Below are positions 14,336 to 23,335 of a DNA stretch of 44,392 nt, in pieces; position 1 is the first letter of the stretch, and every line of letters starts with the position of its first letter. The stretch lies in contig JAFAXX010000113.1 of the NCBI GenBank assembly GCA_019240655.1, forward strand, positions 1 to 44,392, written 5' to 3'. The position numbers and the translations under genes are program-made. This DNA comes from Solirubrobacterales bacterium (GTDB taxonomy: Bacteria; Actinomycetota; Thermoleophilia; Solirubrobacterales; Solirubrobacteraceae). Under the pieces are notes generated by a model. It searched no databases, was not told the origin of the DNA, and worked only from the letters and a program-made list of their open reading frames with translations.

Positions 14336-15355
14336 GTGTCGAGCACCGGATCCCTGAGCCCGGAGGACCTGGCTTGGCAGCGACGGCTCGCGCACCGACG
14401 CCGCCGGCTGCTCCATCTGCTCGGAGCGATCGCCTCGCTGGCCGTGATCGCGGCGGCCGCTGTGCTGGTACTCGGAAGTGGCGGCTCCCGAGGCGCCGCT
14501 GACCGCCACGCGCAGCGGGCGCGCCCGCTGATCGCGGCCCGGCCGCGACCGAAGCCGCCTCCACCGATCCTGCTGCCGCGCGGCGGTCGCGTCCTACTGC
14601 CGGGTCACCTGGTGGTGGCGTACTACGGCATCGTCGGGACCTCGAACATCCTGGGCCAGACGGGCGATCCCGAGGCAGACGCCGCCGGAGTAGAGCGAAC
14701 CGCACACGACTATGTCCTCTTCGGCCGCCCGGTGCAGCCGGCATTCGAACTGGTCGCGACGGTGGCTTCGCCGTATCCCGGCCCGGACGGTTCCTACAGC
14801 TCCGCCGTCGAGCTGAACATCGTGAAGCGCTACCTCGAAGCCGCCCACCGACACAAGCTCCTTCTGATTCTCGACTTCCAGCCAGGGCGGGGTGAGTTCC
14901 TGCCAGAGGTCCGCCGCTATGCCCGTTTCCTGCTCGATCCGGCGGTCGGGGTGGCACTTGACCCGGAGTGGAAGCTGACCTCGGAGGAAGTCCCCGACGA
15001 GGTCATCGGGTCTTCGTCGGCGGGCGCCATCAACGCCGTGTCCGCGTATCTCTCCGCGTTGACGGTGAGGCACCGGCTGCCGCAGAAGCTGTTCATCGTC
15101 CATGAGTTCCGGACGACTGAGCTTCCCGACCGCGGCAAGATTGCCATCCGGCCGCGGCTGGCCACCGTGCTGCAGATGGACGGACTGGGGCCGGTGTCGA
15201 GCAAGCTCTACTCCTACCGACAGGTCATGAACGGCGCGCAGCGGTTCTATCCCGGGTTCAAGGTCTTCCTGCGTCCCGTCGACGACCCGGTGCGGCTCAC
15301 CCCCGCGCAGATCATCGCCCTGCGCCCCCGTCCCGCGTACATCAGCTACCAGTGA
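14336..15355 (+). CDS. Membrane-anchored extracytoplasmic protein, unknown family
   Basis: The product is 339 residues. A basic N-terminus (HRRRR) precedes one transmembrane helix (LLHLLGAIASLAVIAAAAVLVL), then a Pro/Arg-rich spacer and a globular domain of about 260 residues outside the cell. That domain has LVVAYYGIVGT, YLEAAHRHKLLLILDFQPG, LDPEWKL and LFIVHEFRT, a strand/helix rhythm that could be a TIM-barrel glycosidase-like fold. I do not recognise the family and see no proven catalytic pair. I chose the GTG at 14336 because GGAGG lies 11 bases upstream; a GTG at 14303 has no ribosome site. Confidence 0.65.
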   Translation: MSSTGSLSPEDLAWQRRLAHRRRRLLHLLGAIASLAVIAAAAVLVLGSGGSRGAADRHAQRARPLIAARPRPKPPPPILLPRGGRVLLPGHLVVAYYGIVGTSNILGQTGDPEADAAGVERTAHDYVLFGRPVQPAFELVATVASPYPGPDGSYSSAVELNIVKRYLEAAHRHKLLLILDFQPGRGEFLPEVRRYARFLLDPAVGVALDPEWKLTSEEVPDEVIGSSSAGAINAVSAYLSALTVRHRLPQKLFIVHEFRTTELPDRGKIAIRPRLATVLQMDGLGPVSSKLYSYRQVMNGAQRFYPGFKVFLRPVDDPVRLTPAQIIALRPRPAYISYQ

Positions 15356-15425
15356 GCTCAAACGCACGGCGTGAGCGCGCCGGGCGACGCGGCCGCCTCA
15401 ATCCACGCGTCGCCAAGCCGGTGGG

Positions 15426-15995
15426 CTATGTGAGGGACGCGGCGTAGAGTCGCGCCTGCTTGTACAGGCGCGCGAAATCATGCGGCTTGTAGTGGGCGTT
15501 GAGGCCGCTGGGGTTGGGCAAGACCCAGACCGGCCGGCCAGCCACTCGCTCGTCCTGTAAACCCATGTGTGCGTGCGGGCGCCGAAACGCTGAGCGATAG
15601 GCGACGACGCCGACGACCGCCACCAGCCGTGGACTCCACGCATCCACCGTGGCCTCCAGCACGGTGGCTCCGGCGCGCAGCTCCGCGACGGTCAACTCGG
15701 CCCCCGTGCGCGTGGCGCGGGCAACGATGTTCGCCACCCCGATCCCGAACGACGGGAGCAGCTCGTCTTCCTGCGGCGTGAGTCGACGCGGCGTGAAGCC
15801 GGCGGCGTGCAGCGTCGGCCAGAACCGGTTCCCCGGCCGGGCGAAGTGATGTCCGACCTCTGCAGAGCGCAGCGACGGGTTGATCCCCACGAACAGGACC
15901 CGGAGGCCGGGGCCGCCGATCGGACCGAGCTGCCACACCTGGCGCGATCTACCCGGTCGCGCCGGCTGAGGCGCCAAGAGAGAGTGAGGCCGCAC
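15426..15995 (-). CDS. mug: G/U mismatch-specific uracil-DNA glycosylase (Mug/TDG family)
   Basis: This 189-residue glycosylase removes uracil or thymine opposite guanine as the first step of base excision repair. Motif 1 is GINPS (residues 37-41, with the catalytic Asn), and motif 2 is LPNPSGLNAHY near 160. Length fits Mug. The GTG at 15995 lies 14 bases after the stop of the large GH3 gene on the same strand, so it may be expressed by read-through; no separate promoter is obvious. Confidence 0.88.
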   Translation of the reverse strand: MRPHSLLAPQPARPGRSRQVWQLGPIGGPGLRVLFVGINPSLRSAEVGHHFARPGNRFWPTLHAAGFTPRRLTPQEDELLPSFGIGVANIVARATRTGAELTVAELRAGATVLEATVDAWSPRLVAVVGVVAYRSAFRRPHAHMGLQDERVAGRPVWVLPNPSGLNAHYKPHDFARLYKQARLYAASLT

Positions 15996-16009
15996 GAACC
16001 GCGTCAGCG

Positions 16010-19000
16010 CTACCCGATCGCGACCCCGAAGATGTGCATCGCGAGCTGACCGGACGAAACTCCAGACCCGACGTCGGGGAGCGTGAGGTACTCGATTGCC
16101 TTGCCGGCCTTGAGCGGAATCCCCTGGTAATAGATGCTCACCGCGTTGGCGGCCTTGCCCGTCTGGCTGTTGTGGTACGGGAACGTGTCGAGGATGTCGC
16201 CGCCTGGCTGGGCTGAATTGGCATACCAGTCGGAGAACGCCAGCGTGAAGGATTGCGTTGTGCCGTCGGTGTAGGTGATCGTTCCGGCGCCCGTGGCGGT
16301 GCCGTAGTCACCCGTGGCGAGGAAGCCGAGCGTCTTGCCCGAGCCCGACAGCTCGGTCGTCTGGCCCCTGGCGACGACGTTGTCGGGAGTCCCCGGCGCG
16401 GCGCTCGGCCACGTGAAGCTGAGGCCATCGTGGTTGACCGTCGCCCCGGGGCTGAGGCCGTCGTTTTCGAGCGTCTGCTCCGAATAGCTTTGCCCGCCAC
16501 CGTCGAGGTTGCCCGGCGTGGTGTCGGCGTCGTCGGTGATACCGGGGTTGGCGAACATCGCGCTCAGCGACGAGTACGGTACCGACAGCCCAGCCCCGGC
16601 GGTCGCGGCGCCGGCGCCGTTGGCATCGTCGAAAGTTGCCCGCGCCGAGAGCTCGTAGCCGGCGGCGCTGGTACCGGCCGGGACGGTCACCTGCCAGGTA
16701 GTTTGCGCGGTCTGGCCGCCGTCGAGGCGCGCGAAGCTCGTCGGCGAAGTAGCCTCGGCCCTCCAGCCAGCGGGGGCGTCGAGGGTCAAGGCGACGCTGG
16801 TGAGCGGGGCGGTGCCGGTGTTCGGGAGCTTCGTCGTGGCGGTGAGTGTCGTCCCGGCGGGGACGATCGACGGCGAGCTCAGCGCGAGTGGCTGCTGCAC
16901 GACCACCGGTGTCCCGCCGGTGACGCCGTCCACCGTGGCGGTGATGGTTGCCACTCCCGCCGCGACGGCGGTCAGTCCACCGTTGGCGCTGACCCGCGCC
17001 ACATTTGGGTTGCTGGTCGCATAGGCGACGTGAGCGGTCGCCATGTCGGCGAACGACTCGTCGTTGTTCACCGCCTCGACGATCCCGTCGGCGCGCTGGT
17101 GACGCTGCTCGTTTCCCTTCTGGGTGTCGTCGAGGATCCAGGGATTCCGAGCGGTGAGATCGAGTGTTTGGCCGGGCTCGAAGATCACCTGGTCGGGCTG
17201 GACGGTGACATAGCTGACCTTTGGTGTGAGCGTGCCGTGAATCTGGACTGACTGGGAGCCGAAGGTTGCGGCGGAGTCTGGGCCCGCCTTGAACTGGTAG
17301 GCGCCGTCGACGACGATCTCCTTGAGCAGCTTCTCGTCCCACCGCGACAGGTGACTGGTCGGCACCGACAGGGTGATGCGCTGCGTCTGCTCGGGGTCCA
17401 GCACGGCCGTCCGCTGGAATCCCTCGAGTTCCTCCTCGGGTGTCTCAATGCCGGGCGCGCTGGGCGGCGAGACGTATAGCTGCGCGACGGTCGCGCCCGG
17501 CAGCTTCCCGGTGTTGGTCACGTCGAAGCTGACAGTGACGGCGCCGTCCGGCGTTGTGCTCGTGGGCGTCACCGACAGGTTGGAGTATGCGAACGTCGTG
17601 TAGGCGAGTCCGTACCCGAAGGGATACGTGGGCTTGCGCTTGAAGTACATGTAGGTTCGACCGATGCCGCCGGTGTGCGCGGCCGTCAACGCATAGTTCT
17701 CGATCGGCGGCAGCTGGGCGTCATTCTTGTACCAGGTGAAGTTGAGATGGCCACTGGGGTCCTGCTGACCGAACATCACGTCTGCGAGAGCCAGGCCCTG
17801 ACTCTGGCCGTTGTAGCCACTGAACAGGATCGCCGGGAAGTAGTGCTGCACGTCGTAGATCTGGACGGGACCGTCCGACTGGAGCGCCAGCAGCATCCGC
17901 GGGTTGCCGACCGCCGCCACCTGCTGGATCATCGAGTCGTAGTTGCCCGGCATCGCGAGCGTCGTGCGGTCATGGCCTTCGGAGGCGACGTGTGCGTCCG
18001 TACCCGCAAGCACCACCACCAGGCCGGCGTTCCTCATCTCCGACAGGGTCTGGGCGGAGCAAGTCGCGGGCGCGGTTGCGGTCGTCGAGGTTGCGCAGGA
18101 GTCGTAGTAGATGGTCGCGTTCGGGTTGGCGGCCTTGACTTCCTGCGTGATCCCCTGGACGGCGCTCACCTCGTGGGTCGGAGCGCCGGAGTACCCGCCG
18201 AGCGTGACCGTGTTGGCCAGATTGCCGACGATCACGACGCTCGAGAGCTTCGCCGGGTCGGCCGGGAGCAATGGCGTGCTCGTCCCGGGGACGCCCTGGT
18301 TCTTCAGCAATACCAGTGCGTTGTCGGCCACCGTCCGCGCAAGAGTCTGGTGGGCGGCGCTCTCGATCTCGCGCGCGGTGATGTTCGTCCACGGAACGTC
18401 CGCGCGAGCGTCGAACTCGCCCGTCTGCATGCGCGTTGTGAGCACGTGGGTCAGCGCGGTGTCGAGCACTCCCTTGTCGAGGACGCCGACTTTGATCGCC
18501 TGCTGGATGTTCGGCAGCGTGTATTCGGTGCCGGTGCAATTGAGGTCGGTGCCCGCCCTGGCCGCGTACGACTGCCCGCCCGCCGCGCCGGCGATCTCCT
18601 TGCCATTGCGGACGTTGGTCCAGATCGCGTTTGTGCCCCCGCCGTTGGTCACCCAGCCGGGCGGCGCCCAGTCGTGGCCGTTCGGCGGCCCCACGTACGT
18701 CGTGGTGACCGCGCCGCAGTCGGCGGTCGTATAGCCATCGAACCCGTATGCGCGCTGGAGTAGCTCATTGGCCGTATAGGTATCCGCTACCGAGGGTGTT
18801 CCGTTGATCGCGTTGTAGGAAGTCATGATCCCGTTTACGTGCGCCTTCTCCACCAGGTCCCTGAACTGGGCGGTGTAGTAGTCGCGCAGGTCCTCGTCGT
18901 TGGTCCCCGAGCCGCCGGGCGTCCGGTAATCCTCGACGTTGTTGAGGGCGTAATGCTTGGCGGTCGCGGCCACCTTCAGATACTTGCTGAGTGGGATGCC

Positions 19001-19654
19001 GGAGAGCGTCTCACCCTGATAGCCCTCGACGTACGCGCCGGCCATCTGGCTGACGAGGTGAGGGTCCTCGCCAAACGCCTCGTCGGTCCGGCCCCAGCGC
19101 GGGTCGCGATCCATGTTCACGGTCGGAGCCCAGAACGTGAGATCGCCATAGTCGTTCGGCGAGGGCCCGAGGTTGTTCTGAGCCTTGCCCCACAGAGACG
19201 GGTCGAGGAACCCGCGTACTTCGTCGGAGATCGCTGTTGTCTCCTGATACATCAGTTGCGGGTTCCATGTCATCGCCGTGGCGAGGTTGGTCGGGAAGCT
19301 CGTCGCGTGCACGCCACCCGTCCCGCCGCCCGCGTTGGTGTCGGCGTTCAGGGTATTGACGCCATGCTGGCCCTCGTTCCAGTACCAGTACTGTTGCAGC
19401 CCGAGACTCGGAATCGCGGGGGCGCTATTGGTGTGTAGCTGGAGTACCTCCTGCCCGAGCGACATGCACGACATCAGGTCGGCGGCCCGCTCGGAGAACG
19501 TGTAGCTCGTGTCGAGGTAGATCGGGGTCGCCCCGCTGCACTCATACGAGGGCGATCCTGCGGCCCGCGACGGAGAACCGGCAATCCCGAGCAGGGCCAC
19601 GAGAGCCGCAACCGCGAAGAGCGGCTGGCGCAGCCACCAGCCTGCTCGTTTCAT
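16010..19654 (-). CDS. Secreted multidomain GH3 glycosidase (beta-xylosidase/glucosidase type)
   Basis: This is a 1214-residue secreted enzyme. A signal peptide (LFAVAALVALLGIAG) is followed by the GH3 N-terminal barrel (about 50-385), with NMDRDPRWGR, KHYALNN and the nucleophile Asp near 312 in GFDGYTTADCG. The GH3 C-terminal domain spans about 450-690 (ASEGHDRTTLAMPG). A fibronectin-III-like domain (about 720-810), a bacterial Ig-like segment with VTAVAAGVATITATVDGV, a NEW3-like domain (LPNTGTAPLTSV) and a C-terminal beta-rich domain follow. The sequence pattern is of the beta-xylosidase branch, but substrate choice is not certain. The extra C-terminal modules, nearly 500 residues, may bind polymers or the cell surface. 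The ATG at 19654 follows GAGGTGG. Confidence 0.88.
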   Translation of the reverse strand: MKRAGWWLRQPLFAVAALVALLGIAGSPSRAAGSPSYECSGATPIYLDTSYTFSERAADLMSCMSLGQEVLQLHTNSAPAIPSLGLQQYWYWNEGQHGVNTLNADTNAGGGTGGVHATSFPTNLATAMTWNPQLMYQETTAISDEVRGFLDPSLWGKAQNNLGPSPNDYGDLTFWAPTVNMDRDPRWGRTDEAFGEDPHLVSQMAGAYVEGYQGETLSGIPLSKYLKVAATAKHYALNNVEDYRTPGGSGTNDEDLRDYYTAQFRDLVEKAHVNGIMTSYNAINGTPSVADTYTANELLQRAYGFDGYTTADCGAVTTTYVGPPNGHDWAPPGWVTNGGGTNAIWTNVRNGKEIAGAAGGQSYAARAGTDLNCTGTEYTLPNIQQAIKVGVLDKGVLDTALTHVLTTRMQTGEFDARADVPWTNITAREIESAAHQTLARTVADNALVLLKNQGVPGTSTPLLPADPAKLSSVVIVGNLANTVTLGGYSGAPTHEVSAVQGITQEVKAANPNATIYYDSCATSTTATAPATCSAQTLSEMRNAGLVVVLAGTDAHVASEGHDRTTLAMPGNYDSMIQQVAAVGNPRMLLALQSDGPVQIYDVQHYFPAILFSGYNGQSQGLALADVMFGQQDPSGHLNFTWYKNDAQLPPIENYALTAAHTGGIGRTYMYFKRKPTYPFGYGLAYTTFAYSNLSVTPTSTTPDGAVTVSFDVTNTGKLPGATVAQLYVSPPSAPGIETPEEELEGFQRTAVLDPEQTQRITLSVPTSHLSRWDEKLLKEIVVDGAYQFKAGPDSAATFGSQSVQIHGTLTPKVSYVTVQPDQVIFEPGQTLDLTARNPWILDDTQKGNEQRHQRADGIVEAVNNDESFADMATAHVAYATSNPNVARVSANGGLTAVAAGVATITATVDGVTGGTPVVVQQPLALSSPSIVPAGTTLTATTKLPNTGTAPLTSVALTLDAPAGWRAEATSPTSFARLDGGQTAQTTWQVTVPAGTSAAGYELSARATFDDANGAGAATAGAGLSVPYSSLSAMFANPGITDDADTTPGNLDGGGQSYSEQTLENDGLSPGATVNHDGLSFTWPSAAPGTPDNVVARGQTTELSGSGKTLGFLATGDYGTATGAGTITYTDGTTQSFTLAFSDWYANSAQPGGDILDTFPYHNSQTGKAANAVSIYYQGIPLKAGKAIEYLTLPDVGSGVSSGQLAMHIFGVAIG

Positions 19655-19698
19655 CCCCACCTCGACCGGGACATCAACTCTGAAGCGTGCGACGCGAC

Positions 19699-19727
19699 AC
19701 TCTAGCCGTCGGGGACTTCGCCGGCAA
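19699..19727 (-). promoter_or_regulatory. Predicted promoter of the GH3 gene
   Basis: On the minus strand TTGCCG (19727-19722) and TAGAGT (19704-19699) are 17 bases apart, which gives a start near 19692 and a leader of about 40 bases that includes the ribosome site. Confidence 0.4.
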
Positions 19728-19760
19728 TAGGCAATGCCGTCTGTGCCTGGCGATACCGAT

Positions 19761-19820
19761 CACCTCGTGTGCTGCCGAATCACCTCGTGTGCTGCCGGAT
19801 CACCTCGTGTGCTGCTGCGG
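19761..19820. repeat. Three tandem 20-bp repeats upstream of the GH3 promoter
   Basis: CACCTCGTGTGCTGCCGAAT occurs three times head to tail (19761, 19781, 19801); the second differs at one base and the third at its last four or five. The period is about two helical turns. The array lies 34-93 bases upstream of the predicted -35 box of the GH3 gene and just after the end of the 6-phosphogluconate dehydrogenase gene, a fitting place for an activator or repressor. Confidence 0.75.
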
Positions 19821-19825
19821 ATTCC

Positions 19826-20851
19826 TCACACCCCGGCCCCGCGCTTTTCGGCGTGGCCGCCGAACTGCTTGCGCATCGCGGAGAGCAGCTTGTTGCCATA
19901 TTCGGCCTCGCCGCGTGAGCTGAAGCGGCTGAACAGCGACGCGCTGAGCACGTTCGCGGGGACTCCTTCATCGACCGCAGCGGCGATCGTCCACCGTCCT
20001 TCGCCCGAGTCGGAGACGCGCCCGCTGAAGTCCGCCAGCTCTGGGGACTCGACGAGCGCCGCGGCGGTCAGGTCCAACAGCCAGGAGGCGATCACGCTGC
20101 CGCGCCGCCAGACCTCGGCCACTGCGGGCATTTCGAAGTCGTAGGCGTAGTAGCGCTGCGCGTCCCGGACGGGTGCCGTCTCGGCGTCGGATTCGTGCTC
20201 GACCGTGCCGATGTTGGCGTGGCGAAGGATGTTCAGCCCCTCCGCGTAGGCGGCCATCACCCCGTACTCGATGCCGTTGTGGACCATCTTGACGAAGTGC
20301 CCGGCGCCGGGCGGGCCGCAATGCAGGTAGCCGAGCTCCGCGGTCGACGGTTCGCCCTCGCGTCCGGGCGTCCGCTCGGTTGCGCCGAGGCCCGGAGCCA
20401 ACGAGCGGAAGATCGGATCGAGCCGCTGCACCGCTTCGGGTCTGCCGCCGATCATCAGGCAGTAGCCGCGTTCCAGTCCGTGCACGCCACCGCTCGTACC
20501 GACGTCGACGTAGTGGATGCCGCGGGCCTCGAGCCGCTCCGCGCGGTCGATGTCGTCGTGAAAGTAGCTGTTGCCGCCGTCGATCAGGATGTCGCCCGGC
20601 TCGACCACCTGAGCCAGCTGATCGATGGTTTCGTCGGTGAAGGCCGCCGGGACCATCACCCAGATGGCGCGCGGCGCTGCCAGGTGCTCGACCAGCTCGC
20701 TCAGCGAACCCGTGCCCGCAGCGCCCTCCTCCTCCATCGCGCTGACCGACGCGGCCCGCACGTCGTAGACCACGCACTCGTGCCCATCGCGGATCAGCCG
20801 CCGGACCATGTTGGCGCCCATCCTGCCGAGACCAACCATTGCCATTTGCAT
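19826..20851 (-). CDS. 6-phosphogluconate dehydrogenase, short (YqeC/GndB-like) type
   Basis: This 341-residue enzyme oxidatively decarboxylates 6-phosphogluconate to ribulose 5-phosphate. The cofactor fold is [15 protein letters not shown]; other signatures are [32 protein letters not shown] and the catalytic [12 protein letters not shown]. The length is that of the short, often NAD-preferring type. The ATG at 20851 follows AGGAGG. It is divergent from a second, long-type enzyme. The C-terminal residues HAEKRGAGV extend slightly past the usual FGGH end. Confidence 0.92.
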   Translation of the reverse strand: MQMAMVGLGRMGANMVRRLIRDGHECVVYDVRAASVSAMEEEGAAGTGSLSELVEHLAAPRAIWVMVPAAFTDETIDQLAQVVEPGDILIDGGNSYFHDDIDRAERLEARGIHYVDVGTSGGVHGLERGYCLMIGGRPEAVQRLDPIFRSLAPGLGATERTPGREGEPSTAELGYLHCGPPGAGHFVKMVHNGIEYGVMAAYAEGLNILRHANIGTVEHESDAETAPVRDAQRYYAYDFEMPAVAEVWRRGSVIASWLLDLTAAALVESPELADFSGRVSDSGEGRWTIAAAVDEGVPANVLSASLFSRFSSRGEAEYGNKLLSAMRKQFGGHAEKRGAGV

Positions 20852-20901
20852 GAACGTCGCCTCCTGATGTTGACTGAAGCTCGCCTACCCCAATGTTCAG
20901 C

Positions 20902-20931
20902 TCGACGCAGCGGGGGAAACCAGCTTATAGT
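20902..20931 (+). promoter_or_regulatory. Predicted promoter of the long 6PGDH gene
   Basis: TCGACG (20902-20907) and TATAGT (20926-20931) are 18 bases apart in the divergent gap and would start a leader of about 33 bases before the ATG at 20971. Confidence 0.4.
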
Positions 20932-20970
20932 CCGATCAGCCGCGCTGGCGGCCGGATTCAGGATCCGCCG

Positions 20971-22404
20971 ATGAGTTCCGACCAACACTTCGGCCTAACC
21001 GGCCTGGCAACGATGGGCGCCAACCTGGCGCGCAACGTGGCCCATCACGACATCCCGGTGGTGGTTCACAACCGGACCACGAGCCGCACGGAGAGATTCC
21101 TCGACGAGCATGGCTCGGAGGGCCCGATCACCGGGCAGGAGTCCGTCGAGCAGTGGGTGGGCGCGCTTGCCCGTCCGCGGGTCCTGATGAGCATGGTCCA
21201 GGCCGGACCGGCCACGGATGCGGTGATCAACGAGATCGCGCCCCGCCTCGACCGAGGCGACGTGCTGATCGACGGCGGCAACGCGAACTTCCGCGACACG
21301 CAGCGCCGCCACGCCAAACTGGCCGAACAGGGCATCCATTTTCTCGGCGTCGGAGTGTCGGGCGGCGAGGAAGGCGCGCTGAACGGCCCGAGCATCATGC
21401 CCGGCGGGGACCGCGAACCCTACGACGAGTCGGTCAAGGAGATCTTCGAGGCTATCGCGGCGAACGTCGACGGCACGCCGTGCTGCACGTACGTCGGACC
21501 GGACGGCGCCGGGCACTACGTGAAGATGGTCCACAACGGCATCGAATACGCCGACATGCAACTGATCGCGGAGACCTACGACCTCCTGCGTCACGGCGTC
21601 GGCTTGGAGGTCCCGGAGATCGCCGAGCGTTTCGAATCCTGGAACGGCTCTGAGCTCGAGTCGTTCTTGATCGAGATCACCGCGCGGGTGCTCGCCAAGA
21701 CCGACGAGGCGACCGGCAAACCGCTGGTCGATGTGATCCTGGATGCCGCTGAGCAGAAGGGCACCGGCCGATGGACGGCCGAGAACGCGCTTGAGCTCGG
21801 CGTCCCCTTGACCGGGATCACCGAGGCGGTGTTCGCCCGCACACTCAGCGCGCTGAAGTCGGAGCGCGAGCACGCCGCTGGACTGCTCGCCGGGCCGTCG
21901 GGGAATCGACCCCACGACGAGTCGCTGACCGGCGACCTCGAGCACGCGCTGTACGCGTCGAAGATCGTCTCCTACGCCCAGGGCTTTGCCCAGATGGCGG
22001 CGGCGGCTCGGGACGAGAAATGGGATATCGACCTTGGGTCGATGGCCACGATCTGGCGGGGCGGTTGCATCATCCGGGCCCGTTTCCTTGACCGCATCCG
22101 CGAGGCCTACGAGACCGAACCGACGCTGCCAAACCTGATGCTGGCCGACTTCTTCGCGAAGGCCCTCGAACAGGCGCAGGACCCATGGCGCCGCGTGGTC
22201 GCGCGAGCGGCCGAACTCGGTGTCCCGACCCCGGCGTTCTCCTCGTCGCTGGCCTATTACGACGGGTACCGTCGCGCGCGCGGGCCCGCGAGCCTGATTC
22301 AGGGCCTGCGCGACCTATTCGGCGCCCATACCTACAAGCGCGTCGACCGCGACGGGACTTTCCACGTCATGTGGGGCGAGAACGGTCGCGAGATCGAGGC
22401 CTAG
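20971..22404 (+). CDS. gndA: 6-phosphogluconate dehydrogenase, long (GndA-like) type
   Basis: This is a 477-residue canonical NADP-type enzyme of the oxidative pentose phosphate pathway. Signatures: [63 protein letters not shown], then the all-helical dimer domain with IWRGGCIIRARFLD and the C-terminal active-site tail RDLFGAHTYKRVDR. All expected elements are present. It is followed 42 bases later by the gluconolactonase-like gene, so the two make a likely operon. Having both enzyme types back to back suggests separate NAD- and NADP-linked use, an inference. Confidence 0.93.
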   Translation: MSSDQHFGLTGLATMGANLARNVAHHDIPVVVHNRTTSRTERFLDEHGSEGPITGQESVEQWVGALARPRVLMSMVQAGPATDAVINEIAPRLDRGDVLIDGGNANFRDTQRRHAKLAEQGIHFLGVGVSGGEEGALNGPSIMPGGDREPYDESVKEIFEAIAANVDGTPCCTYVGPDGAGHYVKMVHNGIEYADMQLIAETYDLLRHGVGLEVPEIAERFESWNGSELESFLIEITARVLAKTDEATGKPLVDVILDAAEQKGTGRWTAENALELGVPLTGITEAVFARTLSALKSEREHAAGLLAGPSGNRPHDESLTGDLEHALYASKIVSYAQGFAQMAAAARDEKWDIDLGSMATIWRGGCIIRARFLDRIREAYETEPTLPNLMLADFFAKALEQAQDPWRRVVARAAELGVPTPAFSSSLAYYDGYRRARGPASLIQGLRDLFGAHTYKRVDRDGTFHVMWGENGREIEA

Positions 22405-22446
22405 ACCGGGGCACTGGGTGTCTGACTCGCATGCCGGCATCGCTCG

Positions 22447-23286
22447 ATGAGGGCTGAGCGCATAACCGATCCGGTCGCCGACCACGGCGAGGGACCTGTC
22501 TGGTCACCAAGCTGGGGCGGACTCCGCTGGGTGGACATCCCCGCGGGCGACATCCTCTCGCTGGGCGCCGACGGCACGGTCGGACGGCGCCACGTCGGCA
22601 GCGTGGTCGCCGCCACGCGGCCGCGGCGCGGTGGCGGCGCGGTGATCGCGCTCGAACGCGGCTTTGCCCTCGAGGGCGCGGACGGGGGCCTCGCCCCTCT
22701 GGCCGAGCTGTGGACCGAAGACACGATACGGATGAACGACGGCGGCTGCGACCCCGACGGCCGCTTCTACTGCGGGTCGATGGCTTACGACCAGCGGCCC
22801 GGCGCCGCGTCGTTGTACCTCCTCGACGTGGATCTCACCACCCACGTCGTCCTCACCGGCCTGACCGTCTCGAACGGGCTCGACTGGAGCCCGGACGGGA
22901 GCCGCGCGTACTTCAACGACACCCCCACCCGCAGCATCAGCGTCTTCGACTACGACCGCCAGAGCGGGCTCACCGGCCGGCGCGTGTTCGCTGCGGTCGA
23001 CGGCCATCCCGATGGACTGACGGTTGACGCGGAGGGCGGCGTGTGGACCGCGCTCTTTGGCGGCGGCGTGGTGCAGCGGTACTCGCCCGACGGCAAGCTC
23101 GACGCGGTGATCGAGGTGCCCGTGAAGCAAGTGACGGCCTGCACGTTCGGGGGCGCGGGACGGACGGAGCTGTTCATCACCACCTCCCGAGAGGGTCTGC
23201 AGCCCGGCGAGGACCCCTTGGCCGGCTCGCTGTTCAAGGCGGTTCCCGGCGTACACGGGCTTCCCGTACGGGAGTTCGCGAAATAG
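22447..23286 (+). CDS. SMP-30/gluconolactonase/LRE-family lactonase
   Basis: This 279-residue six-bladed beta-propeller is of the family that hydrolyses sugar lactones with one divalent metal. Metal-site elements are visible: GEGPVWSP (Glu), RMNDGGCDPDGRFYCGSM (Asn/Asp), GLTVSNGLDWSPDG (Asn) and DGHPDGLTVDAEGGVWTALFGG (Asp). Placed after 6-phosphogluconate dehydrogenase, a gluconolactone or related sugar-acid lactone substrate is likely, but no sugar dehydrogenase or gluconate kinase is in the window. No clear ribosome site precedes the ATG; translation may be coupled to the gene upstream. Confidence 0.88.
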   Translation: MRAERITDPVADHGEGPVWSPSWGGLRWVDIPAGDILSLGADGTVGRRHVGSVVAATRPRRGGGAVIALERGFALEGADGGLAPLAELWTEDTIRMNDGGCDPDGRFYCGSMAYDQRPGAASLYLLDVDLTTHVVLTGLTVSNGLDWSPDGSRAYFNDTPTRSISVFDYDRQSGLTGRRVFAAVDGHPDGLTVDAEGGVWTALFGGGVVQRYSPDGKLDAVIEVPVKQVTACTFGGAGRTELFITTSREGLQPGEDPLAGSLFKAVPGVHGLPVREFAK

Positions 23287-23292
23287 ACGGAG

Positions 23293-23328
23293 GTGACGAG
23301 GGCACGGCGCATGGCCGGCCCTCGTCAC
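23293..23328. terminator. Bidirectional terminator-like hairpin between convergent genes
   Basis: GTGACGAGGGC (23293-23303) pairs perfectly with GCCCTCGTCAC (23318-23328) around a 14-base loop in the 49-base gap between the lactonase gene and the convergent secreted-protein gene. No T run is present. Confidence 0.6.
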
Positions 23329-23335
23329 GCGTCGA

